Positions 32,985-41,786 of a stretch of 64,000 nt of DNA are shown here, piece after piece. The translations under genes were made by a program, and so were the position numbers. The number at the start of each line of letters is the position of its first letter. The stretch's first letter is position 1. The notes under the pieces are model-generated. The model made no database searches. It was not told the DNA's origin and was given only the letters and a program-made list of their open reading frames with translations. This stretch comes from Belnapia rosea (GTDB taxonomy: Bacteria > Pseudomonadota > Alphaproteobacteria > Acetobacterales > Acetobacteraceae): positions 106,405 to 170,404 of the forward strand of contig NZ_FMZX01000011.1 of assembly GCF_900101615.1 (NCBI RefSeq), given 5' to 3'.

Positions 32985-34484
32985 ATGGACATCCTAGGTA
33001 ACCTTGCTCACGGCTTCAGCGTCGCGCTCAGCTTCAGCAACCTGCTGTTCGCGCTGATCGGCGCCCTGATCGGTACGGCGATCGGCGTGCTGCCGGGCAT
33101 CGGCCCGGTTGCGACCATCTCGCTGCTGCTGCCGATCACCTTCGGCCAGCCGGCGACCACCGCCATCATCATGCTGGCGGGCATCTATTACGGCGCGCAG
33201 TACGGTGGCTCCACCACCGCCATCCTGCTCAACCTGCCGGGCGAGATCAGCTCGGTGGTGACGACGCTCGAGGGCTACAAGATGGCCCGGAACGGCCGTG
33301 CGGGCGCAGCGCTGGCGACCTCCGCCCTGTCATCCTTCTTCGCCGGCACGGTCGCCACCGTCGTCGTCGCCGGATCGGGGCCGTTGCTGACCTCGGTGGC
33401 GCTGTCCTTCGGGCCGGCGGACTACTTCTCGCTTATGCTTCTCGGCCTGATCATCTCGGCGGTTCTCGCCCAGGGCTCCGTCATCAAGTCGATCGGCATG
33501 GTGGTGTTCGGCGTCGCCCTCGGGCTGGTGGGCACGGATGTGCAGACCGGCCAGCAACGCTTCACATTCGGCATTCCCGAATTGTCCGACGGCATAAGCT
33601 TCGTCGCCCTGGCGATGGGTATGTTCGGCATCGCGGAGATCGTCCTGAACCTCGAGAAGCCCGAGGCGCGGAGCGTTCTCAAGACCGAGGTCGGCAGCCT
33701 CTGGCTGACCCGCGAGGAATTCCGGCGTGCCACGCCTTCGACCCTGCGCGGCACCCTGGTCGGGACGGTGCTCGGTATCCTGCCGGGCGGTGGCGCTGCC
33801 CTCTCCTCCTTCGGTTCCTACATGATGGAGCGCAAGGTCTCGAAGCACCGCAATCTCTTCGGCACCGGCGCCATCGAGGGCGTCGCCGGTCCGGAGGCAG
33901 CCAACAACGCGGCCGCGCAGACCAGCTTCATCCCGCTGCTGACGCTCGGCATCCCGGCCAACGCGGTCATGGCGCTGATGGTGGGCGCGCTCATCATCCA
34001 GGGCATCCAGCCTGGCCCTCGCATGGTCGAGGCGCAGCCGGACCTGTTCTGGGGCCTCATCGCCTCGATGTGGATCGGCAATGTCATGCTGCTGGTCATC
34101 AACCTGCCGATGATCGGCATGTGGGTGAAGCTGCTGCAGGTTCCCTACAAGTTCCTCTACCCGGCGATCCTGGTGTTCTGCTGCATCGGCGCCTACAGCG
34201 TGAACAACAACGTCTTCGACGTCTACTCGACAGTCCTGTTCGCCGTGTTCGGCTACATGTGCAACAAGCTGAAGCTGGAGCCGGCACCGATGCTGATCGG
34301 CTTCGTGCTCGGCCCGATGATGGAGGAACATCTGCGGCGCGCCATGCTGCTCTCGCGCGGCGACGTGATGGTCTTCCTTGAGCGGCCTATCAGCGCCAGC
34401 ATGCTGGCCATCGGCGCCATTGCCCTGATTGCCATGCTGCTGCCCAACCTGCGGAAGGGGAAGGAAGCCGCGCTCAGCGGCTGA
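32985..34484 (+). CDS. tctA: Tripartite tricarboxylate transporter large permease TctA
   Basis: The 499-residue protein has about 11-12 membrane helices. Signature segments are GVLPGIGPVATISLLLPITF near residue 35, YYGAQYGGSTTAILLN, and the second-half counterpart GILPGGGAALSSF near 265. It ends with a hydrophobic helix and basic tail. It conducts Na+- or H+-driven carboxylate import with TctB and the periplasmic TctC. It lies 31 bp after tctB and a strong terminator follows, so the transporter operon ends here. Confidence 0.95.
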   Translation: MDILGNLAHGFSVALSFSNLLFALIGALIGTAIGVLPGIGPVATISLLLPITFGQPATTAIIMLAGIYYGAQYGGSTTAILLNLPGEISSVVTTLEGYKMARNGRAGAALATSALSSFFAGTVATVVVAGSGPLLTSVALSFGPADYFSLMLLGLIISAVLAQGSVIKSIGMVVFGVALGLVGTDVQTGQQRFTFGIPELSDGISFVALAMGMFGIAEIVLNLEKPEARSVLKTEVGSLWLTREEFRRATPSTLRGTLVGTVLGILPGGGAALSSFGSYMMERKVSKHRNLFGTGAIEGVAGPEAANNAAAQTSFIPLLTLGIPANAVMALMVGALIIQGIQPGPRMVEAQPDLFWGLIASMWIGNVMLLVINLPMIGMWVKLLQVPYKFLYPAILVFCCIGAYSVNNNVFDVYSTVLFAVFGYMCNKLKLEPAPMLIGFVLGPMMEEHLRRAMLLSRGDVMVFLERPISASMLAIGAIALIAMLLPNLRKGKEAALSG

Positions 34485-34509
34485 CGATCCCCTACCCTGC
34501 CCTGCCGAA

Positions 34510-34542
34510 GCCGCCCCGGGACACCGGGGCGGCTTTTCTTTT
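34510..34542 (+). terminator. Intrinsic terminator after tctA
   Basis: A perfect 10-bp stem (GCCGCCCCGG / CCGGGGCGGC) with loop GACA is followed by TTTTCTTTT. It lies 25 bp after the tctA stop codon. Confidence 0.95.
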
Positions 34543-34592
34543 GCCCGGGCCCGCCGCAGGCTGCCCGCCGGACAGCAGGGAAGCCCTTCCGC

Positions 34593-35351
34593 ATGGATTT
34601 GCAATTGGCCGGGCGCGTCGCCCTCGTTACCGGTGCCTCCGCCGGCCTCGGCCGCACCATCGCGGCGATGCTGGCGGCCGAGGGGTGCCGCGTCGCCATC
34701 CTCGCGCGGCGGCGCCCGTTGCTGGAGAGCCTCGCGGCCGAACTACTCGTGACGGCCGAGCCGCTGATCCTGACCGAGGACATCACCGACCCGACCGCCG
34801 CACCACGCATCCGCGATGCCGTGCTCAGCCGCTTCGGCCGTTGCGACATTCTCGTCAACAACGCCGGCGGCAGCCGTCCGCAACCACCAGGGGAGCTGGG
34901 CAGCGAGGAGACTTGGCAGGAGGCGATGGAGCTGAATTTCCACGCCGCCCGACGCCTGACCCATGCGCTGGTGCCGGCCATGCAGGCGGCCGGCTTCGGG
35001 CGCGTCATCAACCTCACCGGGCAGGACGAGCCGCATAACGTGAACCCCGCCAATGCCCCGAACGGCGCGACCCATATCTGGGCCAAGGCGCTCTCTCGCC
35101 AGGTTGGGCGCGACGGCATCACGGTGAATTCCATCCCGCCGGGCCGAATCCGCTCCGAGCAGATCGACCTCCGCGTCATGCCGACCGAGGAAAGCCGCCG
35201 TGCCTGGGCGGAGCGGGAGGTCCCAGCCGGCTATATTGGCCAGCCGGAGGATCTGGCGGTGCTTGCGGTGTTCCTCGCCTCGCCCCTGGCCCGCTACATC
35301 ACCGGCCAGGTCATCCATGTGGATGGCGGCACGCGCCGGTACAGCCATTGA
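34593..35351 (+). CDS. SDR-family oxidoreductase
   Basis: The 252-residue short-chain dehydrogenase has the cofactor motif VTGASAGLG near residue 13 (TGxxxGxG), NNAGG near 90, and Arg residues after the second strand (ARRRP) that favour NADP. The usual active-site Tyr-x3-Lys is not clear: the region reads THIWAKALSRQV, so Tyr appears replaced by Ile/Trp with Lys kept. That departs from classical SDRs, and the segment should be checked. GGTR and ITGQVIHVDGGT near the end are normal. It is followed by the monooxygenase-like gene after 14 bp, probably one transcript. Confidence 0.85.
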   Translation: MDLQLAGRVALVTGASAGLGRTIAAMLAAEGCRVAILARRRPLLESLAAELLVTAEPLILTEDITDPTAAPRIRDAVLSRFGRCDILVNNAGGSRPQPPGELGSEETWQEAMELNFHAARRLTHALVPAMQAAGFGRVINLTGQDEPHNVNPANAPNGATHIWAKALSRQVGRDGITVNSIPPGRIRSEQIDLRVMPTEESRRAWAEREVPAGYIGQPEDLAVLAVFLASPLARYITGQVIHVDGGTRRYSH

Positions 35352-35365
35352 GGGAGAGCCACGCC

Positions 35366-35680
35366 ATGTTCATCGCCATGAACCGTTTCCGCGTCATGCC
35401 GGGTGCCGAGGCCGAATTCGAGGAGCTCTGGCTCTCGCGCGATTCGAAGCTGAACACGGTGCCGGGCTTCGTCGAGTTCCGCCTGCTGCGGGGGCCGCGG
35501 AAGGAGGACCATACCCTCTATGCCTCGCACACCATATGGGCGAGCCGCGAGGCCTTCGAGGGCTGGACCAAATCCGAGGCCTTCCGCATGGCCCACCGTA
35601 ATGCGGGCGGGACGCGGCCGCTCTACCTCGGCCATCCCGAGTTCGAGGGTTTCGAGCCGATCCAGACCCTCAAAGCCTAG
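35366..35680 (+). CDS. HmoA/ABM-family monooxygenase (heme-degradation-like)
   Basis: The 104-residue protein has the ferredoxin-like ABM fold. MFIAMNRFRVMPGAEAEFEELW and VPGFVEFRLLRGP (separate blocks) match HmoA/IsdG-type proteins, and SREAFEGWTKSEAFRMAHR holds the His expected to bind haem iron. Such proteins open haem to release iron, or in other members oxygenate small molecules. GAGGGAGAG precedes the ATG at 35366. No haem uptake genes are nearby, so the function is open. The 3' end overlaps the convergent protease gene by 4 bp. Confidence 0.82.
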   Translation: MFIAMNRFRVMPGAEAEFEELWLSRDSKLNTVPGFVEFRLLRGPRKEDHTLYASHTIWASREAFEGWTKSEAFRMAHRNAGGTRPLYLGHPEFEGFEPIQTLKA

Positions 35681-36627
35681 CCCTGCCGCTCGCCCGGCAC
35701 GATGCGCAGCCGGCGGGGATCGCCGCGGCGGAGCAGCAGCAACTCCGTCGCCTCACCGACCCGCTCGGCGGTCAGCCAGCGAAGCAGCGTATCGATGCCG
35801 GTCACAGCCTGCTCGCCGATGCGGAGGAGGAGGTCGCCCGGTGCCAGGCCGGCCAGATCGGCTGGGCCCCGGGCCTGCACCGCCGTTACCAGAACCCCGG
35901 TCTCCTGCTCGGTCCCGGCGGCACGGGCAAGGCGGCGCGGCACCGCCTCCCGCTGGCCGGTGAGGCCAAGGCTGGCACGCCGCACCCTGCCGAAACGCAC
36001 CAGCTCGCCGAGCACGAGCTGTGCGGTATTGGCCGCCACGGCGAAGCAGAGCCCCTGCGCCCCGGCGATGATCGCGGTGTTGATGCCGATCACGCGGCCG
36101 CTGCTATCGACCAGAGCCCCTCCCGAGTTACCGGGATTGAGCGCCGCGTCGGTCTGCACCAAATCCTCGATCGGCCGCCCGCCCCGCCCGGCCAGGCTGC
36201 GGCCGAGCGCGCTCACCACACCGGCCGTCACCGTCGAGGAGAAGCCGAGCGGGTTGCCGATGGCGATGGCGAGTTGGCCGACCCGCAGGTTGGCCGAGTC
36301 GCCAAGCTCCGCAGCGGGCAGCGTCATCGAGGTTTCGGCCCGGAGCAAGGCAAGGTCGGTGTCGCGGTCCTCGCCCAGCAGCCGCGCAGGCATCGGCCGG
36401 CCCTCGGCTGCGGTCACATATAGGGAATCAGCACCCGCGACGACATGCGCGTTGGTCAGCACCAGCCCATCGGGCGAGACAGTGACGCCGGAGCCCGTCC
36501 CCTGACCACGCCGGCCCTGTACGGCAACATGCAGCACCGCCGGTCCCGCACGCTCCACCGCTGCGGTGACAGCTCGGGAGTAAGCATCGAGGAGAAGCGA
36601 GTCCGCGTCAGGCAATGTGTCGAGCAT
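35677..36627 (-). CDS. HtrA-like S1C serine protease without an evident signal peptide
   Basis: The 316-residue protein has a trypsin-like domain with His61 (LTNAHVV), Asp91 (DRDTDLALL) and Ser168 (LNPGNSGGAL), all intact. A PDZ domain follows (about 225-310: GVLVTAVQARGPADLAGLAPGDLLLRIGEQ in blocks). Unlike DegP/DegS, the chosen start MLDTLPDADSLLLDAYSRAV gives neither a signal peptide nor a membrane anchor; the frame extends 13 residues upstream without one. It would then be cytoplasmic, or it needs another export route. Divergent from the antiporter gene with 68 bp between. Confidence 0.9.
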   Translation of the reverse strand: MLDTLPDADSLLLDAYSRAVTAAVERAGPAVLHVAVQGRRGQGTGSGVTVSPDGLVLTNAHVVAGADSLYVTAAEGRPMPARLLGEDRDTDLALLRAETSMTLPAAELGDSANLRVGQLAIAIGNPLGFSSTVTAGVVSALGRSLAGRGGRPIEDLVQTDAALNPGNSGGALVDSSGRVIGINTAIIAGAQGLCFAVAANTAQLVLGELVRFGRVRRASLGLTGQREAVPRRLARAAGTEQETGVLVTAVQARGPADLAGLAPGDLLLRIGEQAVTGIDTLLRWLTAERVGEATELLLLRRGDPRRLRIVPGERQG

Positions 36628-36695
36628 GATGAGAGTGAGGTGGGTCCGCGCAACACCCCCTCGCAACCGAGCCGTTTGGCCGGGTAGAAGCGGGT

Positions 36696-38387
36696 ATGGA
36701 ACTGGTCGAGCTTCTCCTGGCGCTGATCGCCGCCTGCATCGGGTTCTCGTTGATCGCGCGGCGGCTACGGCTGCCCTATGCCGTGATCCTCGTCATCGGC
36801 GGCATGGTCCTGGCGCTGATCCCCGCGGTGCCGAACCTGGAGCTCGACCCGGAACTCGCTCTGGCCTTTTTCCTGCCGCCGCTCCTGCAGCTGAGCGCCT
36901 ACCGGACCGACTGGCGTGCCTTCCGCAGCAGCCTGCGGCCGATCCTGCTGCTGGCAGTCGGGGCCGTGTTCTTCACCGCCTTCTGCATCGCCGTGGTCGC
37001 CCGCTGGCTGGTGCCGGAATTGCCCTGGACTGCGGCGATCGCCCTCGGCGCCATCGTCGCACCACCCGATGCGGTGGCAGCCGCCGCGGTGCTGCAAAGG
37101 TTGCGGCTGCCGCGGCGCATCGTCACCGTGCTCGAGGGCGAGAGCCTCATCAACGATGCTTCCTCACTCATGCTGTACAAGCTGGCGGTCACGGCGGCCC
37201 TGGCCAGCGGCACCATCGGCGCCGCCAACGGGGCGGTAAGCTTCGTTGTGCTCAGCCTTGGCGGCATCGCGGTCGGTTGGGCGGTCGGCAAGGTGACGCT
37301 CTGGGTCCTGCCGCGGCTCGAGGACACCATGCTCGAGACCACGACAGGGTTTCTCGCCGCCTATGCCTCCTACCTCGCCGGGGAGGCTCTGCACGTCTCG
37401 GGCGTGATGGCGGTGGTGACCACCGGCCTGCTCTTCGGACGGGCTCAGCATACAGTATTCAGCTACAGCGCGCGGCTGAATGCAGGCACGGTGTGGCGGT
37501 TCATGGAGTTCATCCTGAACAGCCTCGTCTTCCTGTTCATTGGCCTCCAGCTCAACCAGGTGCTGGAGCGCATCGCCGACCGCGGCGTGCTCGACCTTGT
37601 CGGCATCGGGCTCGGCACGGCCCTGGCGCTGATCCTCTCCCGCTTCCTCTGGGTCTTCCCCGCCAGCTGGATCCCGCGCTGGATTCCGGCGCTGCGCCGC
37701 CGCGACCCAATGCCGGATTGGCGGCACATGACCATCATCTCCTGGGCCGGCATGCGGGGCGTCGTGAGCCTCGCCGCGGCCCTTGCCTTGCCGCAGGAAT
37801 TCCCCGAGCGCGACCTGCTGGTCTTCCTGGCCTTCGCCGCGATCCTGGCGACCCTGGTGGTGCAGGGCACGACGCTCGAATGGGTGATCCAGCGGCTCGG
37901 CGTCGCCTTGCCGCCGCATCCCAACGGCATCGACCCGGAGGAGGCCGAAGGTCGGCGGCTGCTTGCCGCCGCCTCATTGGCCGAGATTGAGCGGCGGATA
38001 GAGGATCCGTTGGAAGGCGCCATTGCCGCCGACTTGGTCCATGAATTCCGCGACCGGTCCGGTCATCTGAGCCGGACGGCCGCCAACCAGGGCGCGGCCA
38101 TCGCGGAGCGGGCCGCGCGGCGCCGCATACGCCTTGCAGCGCTCGAGGCCGCACGCCAGCAGCTCGTCGCCCATTACCAGGCAGGGCATCTCCAGGAGGA
38201 AGGCCTCGTCAAGCTCGAGCAGGAGCTCGACCTCGAGGAGATCCGCGTGCGGCAGGTGCTGGGCGATGATCGCACCGAAGCCCAGAAGCGGGCGGATGCC
38301 GAGCGGCGGAAGGCAGCGGATGCGGCGGCAGTCAGCCATCCGCCCCGGGAGCTTGGGGCGACGGCCGCGATCTCTGCCGGGTCCTGA
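36696..38387 (+). CDS. Na+/H+ antiporter, CPA1 family
   Basis: The 563-residue inner-membrane protein has about 12 helices through residue 405. Conserved features include FFLPPLLQLSAYRTDWRAF near 55, the APPDAVAAAAVL ion-site motif near 125, and GESLINDASSLMLYKLAV near 147 (LxNDG/A-type motif). A long cytoplasmic C-terminal helix-rich tail follows (410-563) with EEGLVKLEQELDLEEIRVRQVL. It exchanges Na+ or K+ for H+ for pH and salt control. No operon partner; the downstream VOC gene begins 88 bp later. Confidence 0.92.
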   Translation: MELVELLLALIAACIGFSLIARRLRLPYAVILVIGGMVLALIPAVPNLELDPELALAFFLPPLLQLSAYRTDWRAFRSSLRPILLLAVGAVFFTAFCIAVVARWLVPELPWTAAIALGAIVAPPDAVAAAAVLQRLRLPRRIVTVLEGESLINDASSLMLYKLAVTAALASGTIGAANGAVSFVVLSLGGIAVGWAVGKVTLWVLPRLEDTMLETTTGFLAAYASYLAGEALHVSGVMAVVTTGLLFGRAQHTVFSYSARLNAGTVWRFMEFILNSLVFLFIGLQLNQVLERIADRGVLDLVGIGLGTALALILSRFLWVFPASWIPRWIPALRRRDPMPDWRHMTIISWAGMRGVVSLAAALALPQEFPERDLLVFLAFAAILATLVVQGTTLEWVIQRLGVALPPHPNGIDPEEAEGRRLLAAASLAEIERRIEDPLEGAIAADLVHEFRDRSGHLSRTAANQGAAIAERAARRRIRLAALEAARQQLVAHYQAGHLQEEGLVKLEQELDLEEIRVRQVLGDDRTEAQKRADAERRKAADAAAVSHPPRELGATAAISAGS

Positions 38388-38475
38388 ACCTGGTCGGCAC
38401 CGCCTTGGCCGATCCGCCCTGACAGGCTGAACGGCGAGGATTGCGGTTCGGGGACCGGCCGGGGGAGGATGTGGC

Positions 38476-38889
38476 ATGCTCCCGCCCCGCCCCACTGCTG
38501 TCTCACAACAGATTACCTTCCTTTATGCCGAGGATCCCGCGGCCTGCCGGGATTTCTACGGCCGCGTCCTTGGCCTGCCGCTTGTGCAGGACCAGGGCTT
38601 CGCCGCCATCTACGCGACCGGCGGGCAACGGGCCTTCCTCGGCGTGGTGCAGGCACGCGGGCCGCGGCAAGGCCGGGAGCCTCGCGCCGAGGGCGGCGTG
38701 GTGCTGACCCTCGTGACGCCCGAGGTCGAGGCTTGGCATGGCTGGCTGACGGCGGCGGGCGTGGCGGTCGAGGCACCCCCCTCCGCCAATGCCGCCACGG
38801 GCATCACCCATTTCTTCTTCCGCGATCCTGCCGGGTACCTGCTTGAGATCCAGCGTTTTGACCGCCCGGATTGGCCGGCACCCGGCTGA
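38476..38889 (+). CDS. VOC-family protein
   Basis: The 137-residue single VOC domain begins QQITFLYAEDPAACRDFYGRVLGLPL and ends THFFFRDPAGYLLEIQRF, with a metal-type Glu in LEIQRF and His at THFFF. The arrangement fits glyoxalase/bleomycin-resistance/dioxygenase proteins. GGGGGAGG lies about 8 nt before the ATG at 38476. The substrate is unknown, and the gene is not near the other two VOC genes of the window. Confidence 0.87.
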   Translation: MLPPRPTAVSQQITFLYAEDPAACRDFYGRVLGLPLVQDQGFAAIYATGGQRAFLGVVQARGPRQGREPRAEGGVVLTLVTPEVEAWHGWLTAAGVAVEAPPSANAATGITHFFFRDPAGYLLEIQRFDRPDWPAPG

Positions 38890-39015
38890 CACCCGCGTGC
38901 AGGTTGCCGCTCACCCGCGCAACCATTTCAGCGCGGAAGCGTTCCGGTTGGTGCGGGACGGCAGCGTTGCGGCGCCAAACCCGAAGCGAACGGCAACCAA
39001 CGGATGGAGGAAAGC

Positions 39016-39543
39016 ATGAGTTGGAAGATCCTGGGCGTGGCGTCGGTGGCCCTCGCCCTGGCGGCCTGCGGCACCAACAGTTCCGATCGCACGACGGGTG
39101 GCGCGGCCGCGGGTGCCGCGACCGGCGCCGGCGTCGGTGCGCTGGGCGGTCCGGTCGGTGTGCTGGCTGGCGCTGCGATCGGGGCTGGCGCCGGCGCGGT
39201 GACCGGCGCGACCACCAGCCCTCGTGACGTCAATCTCGGCACGCCGCCCTGGAGCAATCCAGAAGTCCGCACCCCGCTCGACAACCGCGATTCGGCCCGT
39301 CGCAGCCGGACCCGGTCGTCCCAGAGCGCCACGCGGCGCACGCCGACCAATGAGGCGGACCGCGCCTATATGGGCGGCGGCATGGTTGGCGGGACCAGCA
39401 CGGGCGCGGCCGGCACCGGCACGACCACGGCAACCTCTCCCGGCGCGACCGGCACCGGCATGGGTCCGCGGGGCGATGCCGTCCCGCCCGCCGGCACTGC
39501 ACCGGCCGGCAACAGCATGAACAACCCCACCCCGATGCGGTGA
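39016..39543 (+). CDS. Glycine-rich lipoprotein (glycine-zipper type)
   Basis: The 175-residue protein has a lipoprotein signal peptide with lipobox LAAC (SVALALAACG, Cys about 18). A Gly/Ala-rich glycine-zipper segment (about 28-65) follows, as in OmpA-like or YMGG/SlyB-type outer-membrane lipoproteins. The rest is low complexity, rich in Thr, Gly and Pro. GGAGGAAAGC sits before the ATG at 39016. Probably anchored to the outer membrane; role unknown. A perfect hairpin follows. Confidence 0.82.
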   Translation: MSWKILGVASVALALAACGTNSSDRTTGGAAAGAATGAGVGALGGPVGVLAGAAIGAGAGAVTGATTSPRDVNLGTPPWSNPEVRTPLDNRDSARRSRTRSSQSATRRTPTNEADRAYMGGGMVGGTSTGAAGTGTTTATSPGATGTGMGPRGDAVPPAGTAPAGNSMNNPTPMR

Positions 39544-39577
39544 GGGTGGATGCGGTAGCGGAATCGGGCACCTGACC

Positions 39578-39602
39578 GCCTTCGGCCGGAGCGGCCGAAG
39601 GC
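39578..39602. terminator. Hairpin between the lipoprotein gene and convergent dctM
   Basis: A perfect 10-bp stem (GCCTTCGGCC / GGCCGAAGGC) with loop GGAGC lies between two convergent genes. There is no T-run on either strand, so its terminator role is only likely from position. Confidence 0.5.
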
Positions 39603-39628
39603 ATCTACCAGTTGCCCAACGAATCCCG

Positions 39629-41050
39629 CTACCGCGACAGGAGCAGGTCCGGCAGGCCGGTGACGAGCGTCACCGGGAAGAGGGTGCAGAGCACCACCGT
39701 CAGGACCAGCATGAGGAAGAAGGGCAGGCTGGCCATCGCCACCTCGGTCTGCTCCTTCCCGGTCATCGTCTGCATGACGAAGAGGTTGAAGCCGACCGGC
39801 GGCGTGATCTCGGCGATCTCGACCAGCAGCACGATGAAGATACCGAACCATACCAGGTCGAACCCGGCATGCTGCACGAGCGGGATGACGATGGAGGTGG
39901 TCAGCACGATCATCGAGACGCCATCCAGCGCCGTGCCGAGCAGCACATAGACGACCGTCAGGATGGCAATCAGCCCGTAGGGCCCGAGATTGAGATGCAC
40001 GACCCCGTCGGCCAGCGCGGCGGGGATCCCGGTCAGCGCCATCGCCTTGGTGAGGAAGGCCGCGCCCGCCAGGATGAACATGATCATGCAGGAGAGGCGC
40101 GTCGCACCCTTCAGGCTGTCGATGAACGCCTGCCAGGTCAGCACGCTCTCGCCGGCCGCGAGGCCGAGCAGGGCGAAGAAGGCGATCGGCCAGGCCTCGG
40201 AGAAGCCGATCAGGCCGAAGGCCCAGGCGGCGAGGTCGGCCGCCAGCAGCACGGCGCCGGTCCGCCAGCCCGCCGCCATCAGCAGTGAGCCGAGTACGCC
40301 GAAGGCCGCCGCCTCGGTTGCCGTGGCCCAGCCGACGAACATCGTGCCGATGACAACGACAATGAGTACGGCGCAGGGGATGAGCTTGGCGCTTGCCCGC
40401 ATCTTGTCGGCGAAGCCCATCCGCGGCTCCGCCTTCGGCTGCTTTGATGGGTTCAGCATCGCCCAGATGGCGATATAGGCACTGAACAGCAGCATCACGA
40501 GCAGGCCGGGAATGCAGCCTGCGATGAAGACGCGGATGATCGAGACCTCGGCCGCCACCGCATAGACCACCATGATGATGGAGGGCGGGATGAGGATGCC
40601 GAGCGTGCCGGAGGTGGCGAGGGAGCCGATCGCGACATTCTCGTCATAGCCGCGGCGCTTCAGCTCCGGCAGGGCGATTTTGGAGACCGTCGCGCAGGTC
40701 GCAGCGGAGGAGCCGGAGACGCTGCCGAAAATGCCGCAGGCGAGGATATTGACATGCAGCAGCCCGCCCGGGATGCGCCGCACCCAGGGCGCGAGGCCAT
40801 TGAACAACTCCTCCGACAGCTTCGTGCGGAACAGGATCTCGCCCATCCAGACGAACATCGGCAGCGCGGCAAGGGTCCAGGAGCCGGTCGATTCCCAGAA
40901 GGCCGAGGCGAGGAACAGCCCCGGGCTCGGATGGACGAAGACCATGGCGACATAGCCGACGGCAGCCAGCGACATGGCGATCCATAGCCCGGCACCGAGC
41001 AGCAGGCAGAGCAGCACCAGCAGCAGCAGGGCGAAGGTCAGCAAGTCCAT
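39629..41050 (-). CDS. dctM: TRAP transporter large permease DctM
   Basis: The 473-residue membrane protein of the DctM family, somewhat longer than the common 430, has about 12 helices. PMFVWMGEILFRTKLSEELFNGLAPWVRRIPGGLLHVNI (seen as adjacent blocks) and GSVSGSSAATCATVSKIALPEL are classic DctM segments, and LGILIPPSIIMVVYAV follows. Residues about 250-300 contain an insertion-like extra hydrophobic stretch (WRTGAVLLAADLAAWAFGLIGFSEAW). It imports a carboxylate with DctQ and DctP using a Na+ gradient. It lies 3 bp after dctQ. Confidence 0.94.
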   Translation of the reverse strand: MDLLTFALLLLVLLCLLLGAGLWIAMSLAAVGYVAMVFVHPSPGLFLASAFWESTGSWTLAALPMFVWMGEILFRTKLSEELFNGLAPWVRRIPGGLLHVNILACGIFGSVSGSSAATCATVSKIALPELKRRGYDENVAIGSLATSGTLGILIPPSIIMVVYAVAAEVSIIRVFIAGCIPGLLVMLLFSAYIAIWAMLNPSKQPKAEPRMGFADKMRASAKLIPCAVLIVVVIGTMFVGWATATEAAAFGVLGSLLMAAGWRTGAVLLAADLAAWAFGLIGFSEAWPIAFFALLGLAAGESVLTWQAFIDSLKGATRLSCMIMFILAGAAFLTKAMALTGIPAALADGVVHLNLGPYGLIAILTVVYVLLGTALDGVSMIVLTTSIVIPLVQHAGFDLVWFGIFIVLLVEIAEITPPVGFNLFVMQTMTGKEQTEVAMASLPFFLMLVLTVVLCTLFPVTLVTGLPDLLLSR

Positions 41051-41053
41051 GGT

Positions 41054-41587
41054 TCAGACCTCCGCCGAGAAATCGCCAGCGGCGGCGCGTTCCTCGGCCG
41101 CCGTGACATAGCTCGCCTTGGCGCCGCGCAGCACGATGACGAGCTCGTCGAGGATGGCGACGAGCAGCAGGCCGGAGCCGAGGGGCATGGCAAGCTTCGG
41201 GATCCAGAGCGGGATGGGCACCGTGCCCTGCGCCACCTCCTCGATCTCCCAGCTGAACCACATGTCCTGCGCAGTCCAGAAGGTGACATAGGCGAGCAGG
41301 ACGGCGGCGATCGCGAGAACCAGCAGCTCCGCCCAGCGCCGGAGCGGCGGGGAGAGCCGGTCGAGCGCCATGCCGACCCGGATCAACTCACCTCGCTTGA
41401 AGGTCGCGGCGAGGGCGAAGAAGGTGGTGGAGACGCAGAGATAGGCGCTGACATCGTCGGCAGCAGGCAGCTGGAGCTGCATCTCCCGCATCACGACCTG
41501 AGCCATCATCACGAAGAAGATCGTCAGCAGCGACAGGGCGGCCAGGGCGGCGCCCAGCGCATAGAGCGCATCGAGCAGGCGGCGCAT
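41054..41587 (-). CDS. dctQ: TRAP transporter small permease DctQ
   Basis: The 177-residue protein has four membrane helices (about 8-32, 45-65, 90-110, 130-155). The start MRRLLDALYALGAALAALS and the VVMREMQLQLPAADDVSAYL and FKRGELIRVGMALDRLSP segments follow the DctQ pattern, where a loop before the third helix contacts DctM. The ATG at 41587 has AGTCCTGATGCGC context with a weak ribosome site. It follows dctP by 199 bp, which includes a strong stem-loop, and precedes dctM by 3 bp. Confidence 0.9.
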   Translation of the reverse strand: MRRLLDALYALGAALAALSLLTIFFVMMAQVVMREMQLQLPAADDVSAYLCVSTTFFALAATFKRGELIRVGMALDRLSPPLRRWAELLVLAIAAVLLAYVTFWTAQDMWFSWEIEEVAQGTVPIPLWIPKLAMPLGSGLLLVAILDELVIVLRGAKASYVTAAEERAAAGDFSAEV

Positions 41588-41746
41588 CAGGACAGGACTG
41601 CGCGGGCCGCGGTGAAGCGGCGGTTGGACGACATGACGGAAGCCCCCTGATACGGCCCGAACGGACCGGAATCCCAGCACCGCACCATCGCCGCGCGCCC
41701 GGGCCCGTGCAAGGGGCCGCGCGGGCCCGTTCCGCTGCGGCGCGAC

Positions 41747-41773
41747 GGCGCTGCCCGCAATCGGGGCAGCGCC
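41747..41773 (-). terminator. Strong stem-loop between dctP and dctQ
   Basis: A perfect 10-bp stem (GGCGCTGCCC / GGGCAGCGCC) begins 14 bp after the dctP stop codon. No T-run follows on the minus strand, so it may be a processing or stability element that lets the binding protein be made in excess over the permeases. Confidence 0.5.
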
Positions 41774-41786
41774 GCCCGGCGAATGA

